Assembly (NCBI RefSeq): GCF_013282575.1
Contig: NZ_JAAAYE010000001.1
Location: forward strand, 1 to 64,000
Reading direction: 5' to 3'
Source of the DNA: Paraburkholderia sp. NMBU_R16
Lineage (GTDB): Bacteria; Pseudomonadota; Gammaproteobacteria; Burkholderiales; Burkholderiaceae
Length of the DNA stretch: 64,000 nt
This document shows positions 48,224-57,776 of the stretch, one piece after another. The first letter of the stretch is position 1; every line of letters starts with the position of its first letter. A program made the position numbers and the translations under genes. The notes beneath the pieces are model-generated. The model was not told the origin of the DNA. It saw only the letters and a list, made by a program, of their open reading frames with translations, and ran no database searches.

Positions 48224-49477
48224 ATGACCGATCTCGTTTCTCCCGTCGCGGGTGCCACGGCCGACGACGCCCAAGCCACCGGGGGCGTCGCCCCTCCGCT
48301 GTGGCTGCTTGCCGAGCTGACGTACCGTTGCCCGCTGCATTGCGTTTTTTGTTATAACCCGGTCGACTACGCGGCGAACCGGCGGGAGCTCGACACCGCG
48401 CAGTGGATCGCCGTGCTGCGCGAAGCCCGCGCGCTCGGCGCCGCGCAACTCGGTTTCTCGGGCGGCGAGCCGCTGCTGCGCGATGACCTCGAGGAACTCG
48501 TGGCCGTCGCGCGAGAGCTGGGCTTCTATACGAACCTCATCACCTCGGGCATCGGGCTGACCGATGCGCGCCTGGGTGCGCTCAAGAAGGCCGGGCTCGA
48601 TCACATCCAGCTGTCGTTTCAGGACTCGACGCAGGAGCTGAACGATTTTCTGAGCAGCACGCGTACGTTCGACCTGAAATGCCGCGTGGCCGAGGCCATC
48701 AAGCGCCACGGCTTCCCGATGGTGCTCAACTGTGTGCTGCATCGCTACAACCTGCCCCATGTCGACAAGATCATCGAAATGGCGCTCGCGATGGGCGCCG
48801 AATACCTCGAGCTCGCCAACACGCAGTACTACGGCTGGGCATACAAGAACCGTGCGCAACTGCTGCCGACGCAAGAACAGTTAGAGACGGCCGAGGCCGT
48901 CGTCGAACGCTACCGGCAATCGCACGGCGATCGCTGCCGCATCTTCTTCGTGGTGCCCGATTATTTCGAACGCCGTCCGAAGCGCTGCATGAACGGCTGG
49001 GGCGCGGTGTTTCTAGGCGTCGCGCCGGACGGCACGGCGCTGCCGTGCCATGCGGCGCGCTCGCTGCCGGGCCTTTCGTTCCCGAATGTGACCGATACGG
49101 CATTGGCCGACATCTGGTATCGAAGCGACGCGTTCAACCGGTTCCGCGGCTTCGAATGGATGAAGGAGCCTTGCAGGAGTTGCGAAGAAAAAACGAAAGA
49201 TCTCGGCGGTTGCCGTTGCCAGGCCTATCTTCTTACGGGCGACGCGGCCAACGCCGATCCGGTCTGCGACAAGTCGCCCGCGCACGCTCAAATCGTGCAG
49301 TTCGTCGAGCGGGCCGGGCATGCCGAGGCCAGTGCCGGCGAAGGCGGTGCCACGCAACAGCCGATCTTCTTTCGCAACGACGCCAATTCGCGCAAGCTCA
49401 GCGGGCTTTCGCACGAGGCGGATGCACAGAGCGGGGGCGCATGCGGCACGCGCAACGAGGCTGGAGCCAAGTCGTGA
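48224..49477 (+). CDS. pqqE: PqqE, radical SAM cross-linking enzyme
   Basis: A 417-residue radical SAM protein. The SAM cluster cysteines are Cys36, Cys40 and Cys43 in YRCPLHCVFCYN, GFSGGEPLLR binds SAM, and a SPASM domain follows with CMNGWG, LPCHAA, CRSCEEKTKDLGGCRCQ. It forms the carbon-carbon bond between Glu16 and Tyr20 of PqqA. GGAG precedes the ATG. The last 50 residues (after DKSPAH) form a long low-complexity tail compared with other PqqE proteins. Confidence 0.97.
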   Translation: MTDLVSPVAGATADDAQATGGVAPPLWLLAELTYRCPLHCVFCYNPVDYAANRRELDTAQWIAVLREARALGAAQLGFSGGEPLLRDDLEELVAVARELGFYTNLITSGIGLTDARLGALKKAGLDHIQLSFQDSTQELNDFLSSTRTFDLKCRVAEAIKRHGFPMVLNCVLHRYNLPHVDKIIEMALAMGAEYLELANTQYYGWAYKNRAQLLPTQEQLETAEAVVERYRQSHGDRCRIFFVVPDYFERRPKRCMNGWGAVFLGVAPDGTALPCHAARSLPGLSFPNVTDTALADIWYRSDAFNRFRGFEWMKEPCRSCEEKTKDLGGCRCQAYLLTGDAANADPVCDKSPAHAQIVQFVERAGHAEASAGEGGATQQPIFFRNDANSRKLSGLSHEADAQSGGACGTRNEAGAKS

Positions 49478-49514
49478 CATCGGTGTGCATTTGTCGGCGC
49501 CCCGACCCAGTCCA

Positions 49515-52500
49515 CTACGTTCCCAGTACCGCCAGCTCACGGACGCCCGAGACGCTCTGCAGACTCTGAGCGTTGAGCAGGAACGACAAGCCCAGTGTGC
49601 GTTGCGCGCCGAGCGACTCATAAGCATAGAGCGACTGCCTGCGCCAACTGCTTTCGCCGGCGAGCACATGGCGGATATCGGCATTGATGTGTGCCAGCTC
49701 GCGTGCCTCGGCGGCGCTCGGCTTCGGCTGTCGCTCGTAACGCTGCTTCAAATGAAACAGGAAGTCGAGCCGCTTGGCCGCCTCGCCGGTCATGTCCCAA
49801 CGCTCACCCATCACGACGTTGCCAGCAGCGGAGCCTTTCTTGATCGCAACGATGATGTCGTCGAGCTTCTTCACTGCATCCTTGTCTCCGCCGAGAGCGG
49901 CAAGCCACTCCGCACGATAGCAATCGACATATTGCTTGAACTCCTTGAACGTGCCGAACTCCGTATCCCGGAACGTATGCTTCGGTACGATACGATCGCT
50001 ATCGTGACCGATGCGCAGCGCTGCGTTCGTATTCTTCGCAAAGAGTTTTGTGCCGACGCCTATATACGGCGCCGATGGAAACGAGAAAGCCGCTAAATGC
50101 GGCGCATGCGCATGCCCGTTGTGATGGGCCTGTGCGCCCTGATGGAGCTGCGCGCCCGGCAAGCCCTCCACAATGGTGAACGCAACGGGCGTCACCCGCC
50201 CGCTCGCCACCGCCGCAACATCGATCCCGTGGTTGCCTGTCTTGTCGACGAGCCGCGATTGGGCCTTGTGAACCAGCGTCGTGCCTGCCGAGATCGACGG
50301 GCCCCATTTGGTCGTGGCGGTGCCGACCCGCGCGGTGGCGCTGGCGGAACCCGACGTCGCGATAGTCCCGTCCCGGTTGTCGGTCCAGCTCACGGAGAGC
50401 GCCGGGTCTTTCCAATAACGCTGAGCGAGGCCCGACCACATTTCTTCCGCAGTCCTCGGACGGCCGCTGTTCGGCCCCGAAGTGCGCAGCGCACCGAGTG
50501 CACCGAGCATCTTTGTGCGCCATGCGTCCGGGATACCCTGCGCTTCGTCATCGGATCGGCGGGTGCGAATCGTCACGCCACACGGGCCGCCCGTATTGCG
50601 GCTACGGCGTGCTCCACCCGAAACGCCGAGCATGGCAAGCCCCTTCTTGCCGAATGACCATCCCGCGAAGCCGCCTATGCCGCCGTAAATGGCCTTGCGC
50701 GAATCCGTGCCGATAAAAATGTGTCCGAAATGCTGATTCGAGCCGATGTCGATGACGGCATGCCGTCCTTTGATTGCGCCGAGATCGGGCAACGCGGCGA
50801 CCATTGGCACCGCTGCCGCACTCGACAACGCAGCGAGCGATTCGGACGTCACGCTCGCGACACCATATGAGCCGCCGCTGCTCAAGCGGATGTCGTAGGT
50901 GTCGGGCATCTCTTTCGCGATCGCATCGATGGCGTCGAGTTGTGCTGCGCTATCGCCCGGCTTCGGCCGCACGTCGACAAAGCGTGCTTCGAATGCACGG
51001 ATTTTCTCCGCAACGGTGTCGGGCAGCAGCGAAGTATGCGCTCCCTCGTCACCGTCGGCGCAACCGGCTTTGTTCTCGGGTCGCGGGGCATGCTCGGCCC
51101 AATCGCGCAACAGCGAGGGCGTCATCTTGTCCAGTTGACGCAGGGCCGCTCGTATCGCTTCGCTATTGCGTCTATGGTCTGCCAGCTCCTCGCGCGGCAG
51201 CGGGGAAATCGTCTTGCCCGGCCGCGCCGAGGTCGAAGGACCCGCTTCTGTCTCGCCACCATGGTCGATCCCGAAGTAGGCCGCGCTCTCCTTCTTGCTA
51301 AGCGGTATTCGGTTCGGCGTGAGCGCGCGTGCGCGAACGGCGATCGCCTCCAGATCGGAGGACGAAAACCGATAGCTCGATCGCAACCCCTTCGATGCCA
51401 TACGCTGACGCCACTGGTCCAACGCAGCGATCTTCAGCGCATATTGCACCTTGTCGGGCCGGGGTACCGTACTGTCGTTCAAGCAATCGACGAGACGCGC
51501 CTTCACCGCGTCGAGCGCATCGGTGAAAAGCGCAAATTCGTGATGAGGCTGACGCAGCATCAGTCCGCTCGTCCCGAGGTTTTGCAGGGCCGAGAGCGGC
51601 GACTTGCGCAGCCCGAAGAATCCGGACATCGCGCGTGAGACGAAGCTCGTTTCGGCCGCGCGGTCCGCGTACGTCAGGAGTTTGAGGAGACGATGCTGGC
51701 ATTTCGACAGGTCGGTTCCGGCTCCCTCGCGATCGAAGCCGTTGCGCCAGGCGAAGTAGGCTTCAGCCAGATGTCGAGGACAATCGGCGGCTGGGGCGGC
51801 GCGCAGGAGATTGGCCGCCTTCAGCGCCTTGACGGCAAGCGTATTGGTCGGCTCGACGAGCCAGGCCGGCAACGGGTCCGAGCCGATGTCGATGGGTTCG
51901 ATCCGGTTGCCTGACGAAGCGCGCGGCCGCTCCCGCTCCGCAATGGGCAGCGCGGCTTCGGCGATCGTCGAAAGCGCATCGAGGCTCGTTGGGCCGATCT
52001 CCGAGGCGGGTTTGTTTGCCAGCAAGACCTCGGCCGCGCGCAGGGCCTGGCGAAACGCTTCGCGCTGGATCTCGGCGCTCGTGGCGTCGCCATGCGCTCG
52101 CGGCGGCAACGTGTGCGGCGCGATCGCGAGCAGTGTCTCCATGCCGACGCCGCTCGTTCCCAGCGCGATTTGCAGTGCGAGCACGTCAGCCTGGACTCTC
52201 GGTGAAGCGGACGTATCGCCTTCGATGAGAGCCGTCAATGCAGCCTGTGCGCGAAGCGGGTCGCCATTCGTCGCTCGCGCAAGCGCGTCCGATACCATGA
52301 TCGCGCAGGTGCCGGCCTGGACGACCGCTTCGCCGCCACGGTCGTGCGCGGCCGTGTCGCGCTCCAGCAGATATTTGCTCAACGACTCGGTCAACCGGTC
52401 GATATCCCCTGCCTGGAACCGTCCGTTGCGTACGACCTCTTTCCACTGTGTGTCGATGTAGCGTCGCGCGCCCTTCGGCGTGTCGATATCGACTGGCAAT

Positions 52501-52901
52501 CCGAAGCGAATCTCGGCTCGCGTGGAGACCGATTTGTCTTGCGGTACGACGGCATCGATATTGCGTTCGTGTTTATGGCCCAACGAACGCGGCGGCTTGG
52601 GATCGTCCCCGGGCAGTATCGACGCGTCGCCCGCGGCCGCCTCGGGCTTTGGCTTCGCGCGGGTGGGTCGAGTCTTCGTCGTGGCGTAGAACGGATAAGT
52701 GATAGTCAACGACGTCGCTTTCAACGTGCGTTTGGATAGCGTTTTCAGGTTGGCGAACATGCCGCGGTCGCCGCGGCGGTGAATGTCGGTGGACGCGGGC
52801 CTCGCCGACGCGAGGGAGCCATCGAGCAGCGTCGTGTCAACGCTGTCTGTCTGAGCCGCGAGTGGCGATGCGAAAGGGAATACCGATCTGCTGCGCAACA
52901 T
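49515..52901 (-). CDS. Large effector-like protein, AWR/RipA-type type III effector candidate
   Basis: A 1128-residue cytosolic-looking protein without a signal peptide and with a Ser/Ala-rich start. The N-terminal half is helical. The alanine-tryptophan-arginine triad that gives the AWR (RipA) effector family its name occurs twice: YFAWRNGFD (384-386) and PDAWRTKML (793-795). Between and after these come a Gly-rich beta segment (GGIGGFAGWSFGKKG, 740-754) and GTIATSGSASATARVG-type strands. Length matches that family (about 1,100). GAGG stands 7 bp before the ATG at 52901. It lies between pqqE and the TonB receptor and has no evident metabolic role. Family assignment is from memory and needs a search; no type III apparatus is encoded here. 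Confidence 0.6.
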   Translation of the reverse strand: MLRSRSVFPFASPLAAQTDSVDTTLLDGSLASARPASTDIHRRGDRGMFANLKTLSKRTLKATSLTITYPFYATTKTRPTRAKPKPEAAAGDASILPGDDPKPPRSLGHKHERNIDAVVPQDKSVSTRAEIRFGLPVDIDTPKGARRYIDTQWKEVVRNGRFQAGDIDRLTESLSKYLLERDTAAHDRGGEAVVQAGTCAIMVSDALARATNGDPLRAQAALTALIEGDTSASPRVQADVLALQIALGTSGVGMETLLAIAPHTLPPRAHGDATSAEIQREAFRQALRAAEVLLANKPASEIGPTSLDALSTIAEAALPIAERERPRASSGNRIEPIDIGSDPLPAWLVEPTNTLAVKALKAANLLRAAPAADCPRHLAEAYFAWRNGFDREGAGTDLSKCQHRLLKLLTYADRAAETSFVSRAMSGFFGLRKSPLSALQNLGTSGLMLRQPHHEFALFTDALDAVKARLVDCLNDSTVPRPDKVQYALKIAALDQWRQRMASKGLRSSYRFSSSDLEAIAVRARALTPNRIPLSKKESAAYFGIDHGGETEAGPSTSARPGKTISPLPREELADHRRNSEAIRAALRQLDKMTPSLLRDWAEHAPRPENKAGCADGDEGAHTSLLPDTVAEKIRAFEARFVDVRPKPGDSAAQLDAIDAIAKEMPDTYDIRLSSGGSYGVASVTSESLAALSSAAAVPMVAALPDLGAIKGRHAVIDIGSNQHFGHIFIGTDSRKAIYGGIGGFAGWSFGKKGLAMLGVSGGARRSRNTGGPCGVTIRTRRSDDEAQGIPDAWRTKMLGALGALRTSGPNSGRPRTAEEMWSGLAQRYWKDPALSVSWTDNRDGTIATSGSASATARVGTATTKWGPSISAGTTLVHKAQSRLVDKTGNHGIDVAAVASGRVTPVAFTIVEGLPGAQLHQGAQAHHNGHAHAPHLAAFSFPSAPYIGVGTKLFAKNTNAALRIGHDSDRIVPKHTFRDTEFGTFKEFKQYVDCYRAEWLAALGGDKDAVKKLDDIIVAIKKGSAAGNVVMGERWDMTGEAAKRLDFLFHLKQRYERQPKPSAAEARELAHINADIRHVLAGESSWRRQSLYAYESLGAQRTLGLSFLLNAQSLQSVSGVRELAVLGT

Positions 52902-53269
52902 TTTTTACCTCGCATTTTTATTGATGAGGTTGCTGCATGAACGGAATGCACGGACTGGAAGCGATGCGTCGGCGCGACGTTCACCGAGGCATCGCAGATG
53001 ACATTTTTTTGTCAGACGAATTAAAGGCCGGTCTTGGCGAGAGAAAATCCGGCGACCGGAGCGAAATCGTCACGCTGCGTTCGCCGGCGTCGCGACGAAC
53101 GCACGGCGCGTCGCATCGACTCGAGACGCGCTCGAACAAGGTCGTGGAAATCGAAGACCCGAGCATCGATTCCAGATAGCCAAAGCGATGCTTGCGCGCG
53201 GCAATGGAACCCGGCACGATCAAGCCTCCGATGCATAGACGACGCAACCAGCGAGCGGGAATGGAGACC
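52902..53269. promoter_or_regulatory. Divergent region between effector-like gene and TonB receptor
   Basis: 368 bp with short AT-rich stretches next to the effector start (52901-52925) and around 53000-53020. I searched for a TTCG-N16-TTCG box used by HrpB-type regulators on the leftward strand and found none. No other gene is visible. Confidence 0.45.
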
Positions 53270-55612
53270 ATGAAAAAGATCGCGCGGGCAATGCACCTCA
53301 GGCGACTGCTGGGATTCAGCCTGGTGCTCGCCGGCGCACTCACCGCCTTGCCGGCATCCGTGCTCGCACAGCAGACACCGGCTGCTGCCCCTGCTGCCCC
53401 AGCTGCGCCGACAAGCCCGCCGCAATCGACACCGGCCCCGGCCTCCGGTTCGACCGTCCTCGCACCGGTCGTCATCGTCGGCACTACACCGTTGCTCGGC
53501 CTGGGCACCCCGCTATCGCAGGTGCCCGCCAACGTGCAAACGGTCCGCGCGCGCGATTTGGACCGCCAGCACCGAGCAACCCTTGCCGACTACTTCGAGA
53601 AAAACCTGCCGAGCGTCGATATCAACGAAGCGCAAGGCAATCCCTATCAAACCGATGTCAACTATCGCGGTTTCACCGCATCGCCGCTGCTCGGCACACC
53701 GCAAGGACTCTCGGTGTTCGTCGATGGCGTCCGGGTGAACGAGCCGTTCGGCGATGTCGTGAACTGGGACCTCATTCCCGAAGCCGCCATCGACACGATG
53801 CAGTTGATCCCGGGCTCGAACCCGACCTACGGTCTGAATACGCTCGGCGGCGCGCTCGTCATCACGACACGCAACGGGAAGACGAGCCCCGGCGGCGAAG
53901 CGGAGCTCACCGCGGGCTCCTGGGGCCGCAAGACGGCGCAAATCCAGCAAGGCGGCACGCTCGGCGCACACCTCGATTACTACTTCACGGCAAACGCGGC
54001 CAACGACAACGGCTGGGCCGCACACAACGCGAGCCGCGTGCGCCAGGCGTTCGGCAAACTGCGCTATACCGATGCCGATACGACACTCGCGGTCTCGGCG
54101 GGCGGCGCCGATAACACGCTCGAAGGCGCCCAAGCGCTGCCGCGTTCGTTTCTCGGCAACCCGAGCCAGCCGTACACCTTCCCCGATCGCAACCGAAACA
54201 GCGTCGGCTATCTGACGCTTTCGGGCGATCGTGCGCTCAACGACACGTTCCAGCTGAGCGGCAATGCCTATTACCGGCATTATCGAAACGGCAATCTGAG
54301 CAGCAATACCAACAACGATTTCGGCACCGCCGACACGACGGGCGCCATCGATACGCTGCAAGGTACCAATCAGCAATCGGTCGTCACCACCGACAGCTAC
54401 GGCGCGAACCTCCAATTGACGACGCTCGGCACAATCGCCGGACACGACAACCAGCTCGTCACCGGTGTGTCCGCCGACATCGCGAACTCGCGGTACACCG
54501 CGGCCCTGCAAGACGCGTTTTTCAACGACCAACGCGAGGCCATCGGCATCGGCGGCTTCGCGCCGCAAACGGATGCGAAGACACGCAGCGCCAATTACGG
54601 CCTCTACCTTTCGGACACCTTCTCGCTGTCGAAGCAGTGGACGCTGACGCTGGCCGGGCGCTACAACTGGTCCAGCGCACAGATCGGCGATGCGAGCGGC
54701 ACCCAGCCGCAACTCGACGGCCGGCACGTGTTTTCACGCTTCAATCCGGCTGCCGGCATCAACTGGAACCCGACACCGGCGCTCACCACCTATGTCACCT
54801 ACAACGAAGGCATGCGCGTGCCGACGGCCATCGAGCTGGCCTGCGCCGATCCGAGTGCACCGTGCTCGCTGCCGAACGACTTTCTGAGCGACCCGGCGCT
54901 CAAACCGGTCATCTCGAAAACGTTCGAGATCGGAGCGCGCGGCAAACTGGGCGACGCGACGAGCTGGAGCGCCGCCGTCTATCGCACCTCGCTCAACGAC
55001 GATATCCAGTTCATCGGCAGCGCCGGCACTGCGCAAGGGTTCTTCCAGAATGTCGGGACGACGCGGCGGCAAGGCATCGAGCTTGCCGGGCGAACGAAGT
55101 TCGGTGCGCTCGGCATCGGCGCGAGCTACAGCTATGTCGATGCCACCTACCGCACGGCCTGGACTGAACACAGCGCGAGCAATTCGAGCGCCGACGCGAA
55201 CGGCGACATCACGGTCAAACCGGGCGACAAAGTACCGGGCATTCCCGCGCATACGTTCAAGCTGCGCGCGGATTACAGTGCAACGCCGAAGTGGGACCTC
55301 GGCGGTAACCTGACCTACCGTGGCAGCATCTTCGCCCGAGGTGACGAAAACAACGCCGACACGCACGGCAGGATCGCAGGCTACTTCCTCATCGATCTCG
55401 ACACGACCTACCGCATGACCAAACAGCTTCAGGTATTCGCGCGCGTGACGAACCTGCTCGACAAGCGCTATGCAAGCTTCGGCGTGCTCGGCGCGAATGC
55501 CTTCAACGGTCCGAATCACACGTTCGACGGCGCCAACCCGGTGAACGAACAGTTCGTCGGGGTGGGCGCGCCGCGCGGGATGTGGGTGGGTCTGCGCTAT
55601 GCGTGGAACTGA
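53270..55612 (+). CDS. TonB-dependent outer-membrane receptor
   Basis: 780 residues with a signal peptide (1-33), an Ala/Pro-rich spacer, a possible TonB box (APVVIVGTTP), a plug domain (NVQTVRARDL to GALVITTRNG) and a 22-strand barrel ending in an aromatic-terminated strand (WVGLRYAWN). The convergent neighbour is a YVTN propeller, the same pair as E. coli yncD/yncE, where YncD (PqqU) imports PQQ. Next to pqq and methanol dehydrogenase genes, the cargo could be PQQ or a lanthanide chelate. Substrate remains open. An ATG at 53261 is an alternative start. Confidence 0.85.
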   Translation: MKKIARAMHLRRLLGFSLVLAGALTALPASVLAQQTPAAAPAAPAAPTSPPQSTPAPASGSTVLAPVVIVGTTPLLGLGTPLSQVPANVQTVRARDLDRQHRATLADYFEKNLPSVDINEAQGNPYQTDVNYRGFTASPLLGTPQGLSVFVDGVRVNEPFGDVVNWDLIPEAAIDTMQLIPGSNPTYGLNTLGGALVITTRNGKTSPGGEAELTAGSWGRKTAQIQQGGTLGAHLDYYFTANAANDNGWAAHNASRVRQAFGKLRYTDADTTLAVSAGGADNTLEGAQALPRSFLGNPSQPYTFPDRNRNSVGYLTLSGDRALNDTFQLSGNAYYRHYRNGNLSSNTNNDFGTADTTGAIDTLQGTNQQSVVTTDSYGANLQLTTLGTIAGHDNQLVTGVSADIANSRYTAALQDAFFNDQREAIGIGGFAPQTDAKTRSANYGLYLSDTFSLSKQWTLTLAGRYNWSSAQIGDASGTQPQLDGRHVFSRFNPAAGINWNPTPALTTYVTYNEGMRVPTAIELACADPSAPCSLPNDFLSDPALKPVISKTFEIGARGKLGDATSWSAAVYRTSLNDDIQFIGSAGTAQGFFQNVGTTRRQGIELAGRTKFGALGIGASYSYVDATYRTAWTEHSASNSSADANGDITVKPGDKVPGIPAHTFKLRADYSATPKWDLGGNLTYRGSIFARGDENNADTHGRIAGYFLIDLDTTYRMTKQLQVFARVTNLLDKRYASFGVLGANAFNGPNHTFDGANPVNEQFVGVGAPRGMWVGLRYAWN

Positions 55613-55654
55613 TGCCGCGGCACACGCACCGCGGCGCGCTCACAGGAGACGCCG

Positions 55655-56728
55655 TTACCGCGACTCGATCGACCCGTCGCTAGGCGGATAGGTGACGATG
55701 CCCCACGCAAGCGGCAGATTGCCGATCTGCTTGATCGGCGCGTAGGTCTTCGCATCGACCACGTAGACGGCGTCCGAGCGCCCGCACGCGAGCATCAGCT
55801 TGCTGCCGTCTGGCGTGAAGCTGAAGTGCCAGCAACGCTGGCCGATGGGCGCGTCGGTGACATGCGCATAGGTCTGCGCATCGAAGACCTGCAGCGTCTT
55901 GTCACGCGCCGCAGCCACGACGATATGCTTGCCGGCCGGCCCATAGGCGATACCGTAGGGGCCGAGCTTCGTATCGACTGTCTTCACCACGTGGTAATCG
56001 CTCGCATCGAGCACGACGAATTTGCTCAGCGATTCGAGCGTGACGACATAGGTCTTGCCGTCGGGCGACGCCTTGATCCCGCGCGGCCGCCCGCCCGCGG
56101 CCAGCTTGACGGTCGTGACCGGCTCGGCCGTATCGGTGCGATAGACCGAGACGGTATCGTCGCCTTCGTTCGTCACGAGCATCAGACTGCCGTCGCGCGA
56201 GAATTCGACCCCCTCCGTCTCATGCCCGCTCTTCACCGAGCGGATCACCCGCCACGTCTTCAGATCGACCACTGCGATCTCGGCGGGTGGCTTGTTCGCA
56301 TCGTCGTCGCCACCGCCCTTGCCGCCCGCCGCGGACGGCTCGGGCTTGCCCGTATCGCCCGGCTCATAGGTGACATAGGCCCGTCCCCCATGTACGCGCA
56401 CATACTCGGGGTTCTTGCCGATCTTCACGCGCTCGACGACTTTGCCCGTTGCGGTGTCGATGGCGGCCAGCTCGCCCGTGTTCTTGTCGGCCACCAGGAG
56501 GCGCGTGCCGTCGTCGTTGAGGCCCAGCCCGCGCGGGCCGCTCGCGCCGATCGAAAAGGTCTTCTCGAGCGTCATGCTATCGAGGTCGATGACGCCGACC
56601 CCCGCCTTCTCGCTCGTGACGTAAGCCACCGGCGCGGCCGCGTACGCGGCACTTGCCATGACGAGTGCGGCAGCGGCAATCGCGAGAGGCCTTGCCGCGC
56701 ATGCGCGTTGATATCGTGTCTCCAGCAT
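55655..56728 (-). CDS. Periplasmic YVTN-type beta-propeller protein
   Basis: 357 residues from the ATG at 56728, with GGAG upstream and a signal peptide at 1-31. Repeated blades read like VAYVTSEKAGVGVIDLD, TRLLVADKNTGELAAID, SLMLVTNEGDDTVSVY and HIVVAAARDKTLQVFD, giving about seven. A Gly/Asp/Lys-rich insertion at 125-145 (GGKGGGDDDANK) is acidic and could be a flexible or metal-binding loop. Such proteins accompany PQQ-dependent alcohol oxidation. It converges with the TonB receptor and begins the leftward block with the mxa genes. Exact function unknown. Confidence 0.82.
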   Translation of the reverse strand: MLETRYQRACAARPLAIAAAALVMASAAYAAAPVAYVTSEKAGVGVIDLDSMTLEKTFSIGASGPRGLGLNDDGTRLLVADKNTGELAAIDTATGKVVERVKIGKNPEYVRVHGGRAYVTYEPGDTGKPEPSAAGGKGGGDDDANKPPAEIAVVDLKTWRVIRSVKSGHETEGVEFSRDGSLMLVTNEGDDTVSVYRTDTAEPVTTVKLAAGGRPRGIKASPDGKTYVVTLESLSKFVVLDASDYHVVKTVDTKLGPYGIAYGPAGKHIVVAAARDKTLQVFDAQTYAHVTDAPIGQRCWHFSFTPDGSKLMLACGRSDAVYVVDAKTYAPIKQIGNLPLAWGIVTYPPSDGSIESR

Positions 56729-56786
56729 ATCGTTCGTTCTCCGTGGTGAATCGAGTGCAAGCTCGAGCGGCGGATCGCGCCCGCCG

Positions 56787-57776
56787 TCAAGGTAGCCCAT
56801 TATCGGCAGCGGTGACAACGGTCCCGTCCGGGCGGGCGTCATGAGTCGCGCCCCGCGGGCGCCACAGTCGAAATCGAAGCGAGCCCAGATAGCGCCCGAC
56901 GAGCACGATGAGCGCGAGCAGGGCCGGAACGCGGCGCACGTCCGTCGGCACGCGTTCGCGATGGGCGAAACGTACGTCTTGCAGCGCTTGCGCGAGCGAA
57001 TCGGCACTGCTCAAGCGCCGGTACGAAAAGCCGATGCGCGCGGCAACCTTCGCGAGATACTCGCCTTGCAACGCCGAAAGCTCTTCATGGCTTTCGGCCG
57101 TGGGCGAAGCGCGCAGCGACGGCGGGACCTGGACCACCTCCGACGCCCCCCAGAACCCGATGCGATTGCCGTCGGCATCGATCTTCGGAATCGGTGCGGG
57201 TTGATCGCCGCCGACACCGATCAGCCAACCGCTTACGCCCGGCACGGCGATATCGACCTCAGGGGAGTTCGACGGCAAGATGGGCGGCGCCTCCTGCCCG
57301 TCGGTGAAGAAGACGACTTCGACGCCGCGCCCGAGCTCGCGCGCCACACGCACCGCCGAATAGATGCCGCCTTCGGCAACACGGCTCCAGTTCGTCCAGC
57401 GCATGCGGCCATCGATGCCTTCGAGCGATGCGAGCAGCGCGTCGAAGTTGCGGCACACCTCGATCGGTGGCATGAGCGGCAGCGTGGCTTGCCCCGTGAA
57501 GATGCTCCAGCCGATCTTCGAACCGCAGGGCAAGCGCGTGAGCGCCTCCCGCATGGTCGCCTTCGCGAACGCGAGCCGGCTCACCGGCGCGCCTGCCGAG
57601 GTCATGTCTTCGGTCTGCATGCTTTGCGTGATGTCGAACGTGACCATGTAGGTGAACGTATCGCGCGGCAACTCGATACGCGGAAACAAGAGCGCGATGG
57701 CGAGCAACACCGCTGCCGCGACGATCGCCGCATCGCGCGATTGCGCCATGACACGCACGCGTTCGCCCAGTGTCAC
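56787..57776 (-). CDS. mxaL: MxaL-like von Willebrand A protein
   Basis: A 329-residue membrane-anchored protein: an N-terminal membrane helix (about 14-32), a VWA domain with the metal-site motif TFDITQSM, FFTDGQEAPP later in the domain, and a C-terminal helix (LLALIVLVGRYLGSL). MxaL works with MxaA, MxaC and MxaK to insert calcium in MxaF-type methanol dehydrogenase. Here only XoxF is seen nearby. It overlaps mxaK by 4 bp. Confidence 0.85.
   Translation of the reverse strand: MTLGERVRVMAQSRDAAIVAAAVLLAIALLFPRIELPRDTFTYMVTFDITQSMQTEDMTSAGAPVSRLAFAKATMREALTRLPCGSKIGWSIFTGQATLPLMPPIEVCRNFDALLASLEGIDGRMRWTNWSRVAEGGIYSAVRVARELGRGVEVVFFTDGQEAPPILPSNSPEVDIAVPGVSGWLIGVGGDQPAPIPKIDADGNRIGFWGASEVVQVPPSLRASPTAESHEELSALQGEYLAKVAARIGFSYRRLSSADSLAQALQDVRFAHRERVPTDVRRVPALLALIVLVGRYLGSLRFRLWRPRGATHDARPDGTVVTAADNGLP

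Noticed and set aside
52902-53100. Possible TTCG-N16-TTCG (hrpII) box before the large effector-like gene
   Set aside because: CGAA occurs at several places on the plus strand but never with the required spacing.
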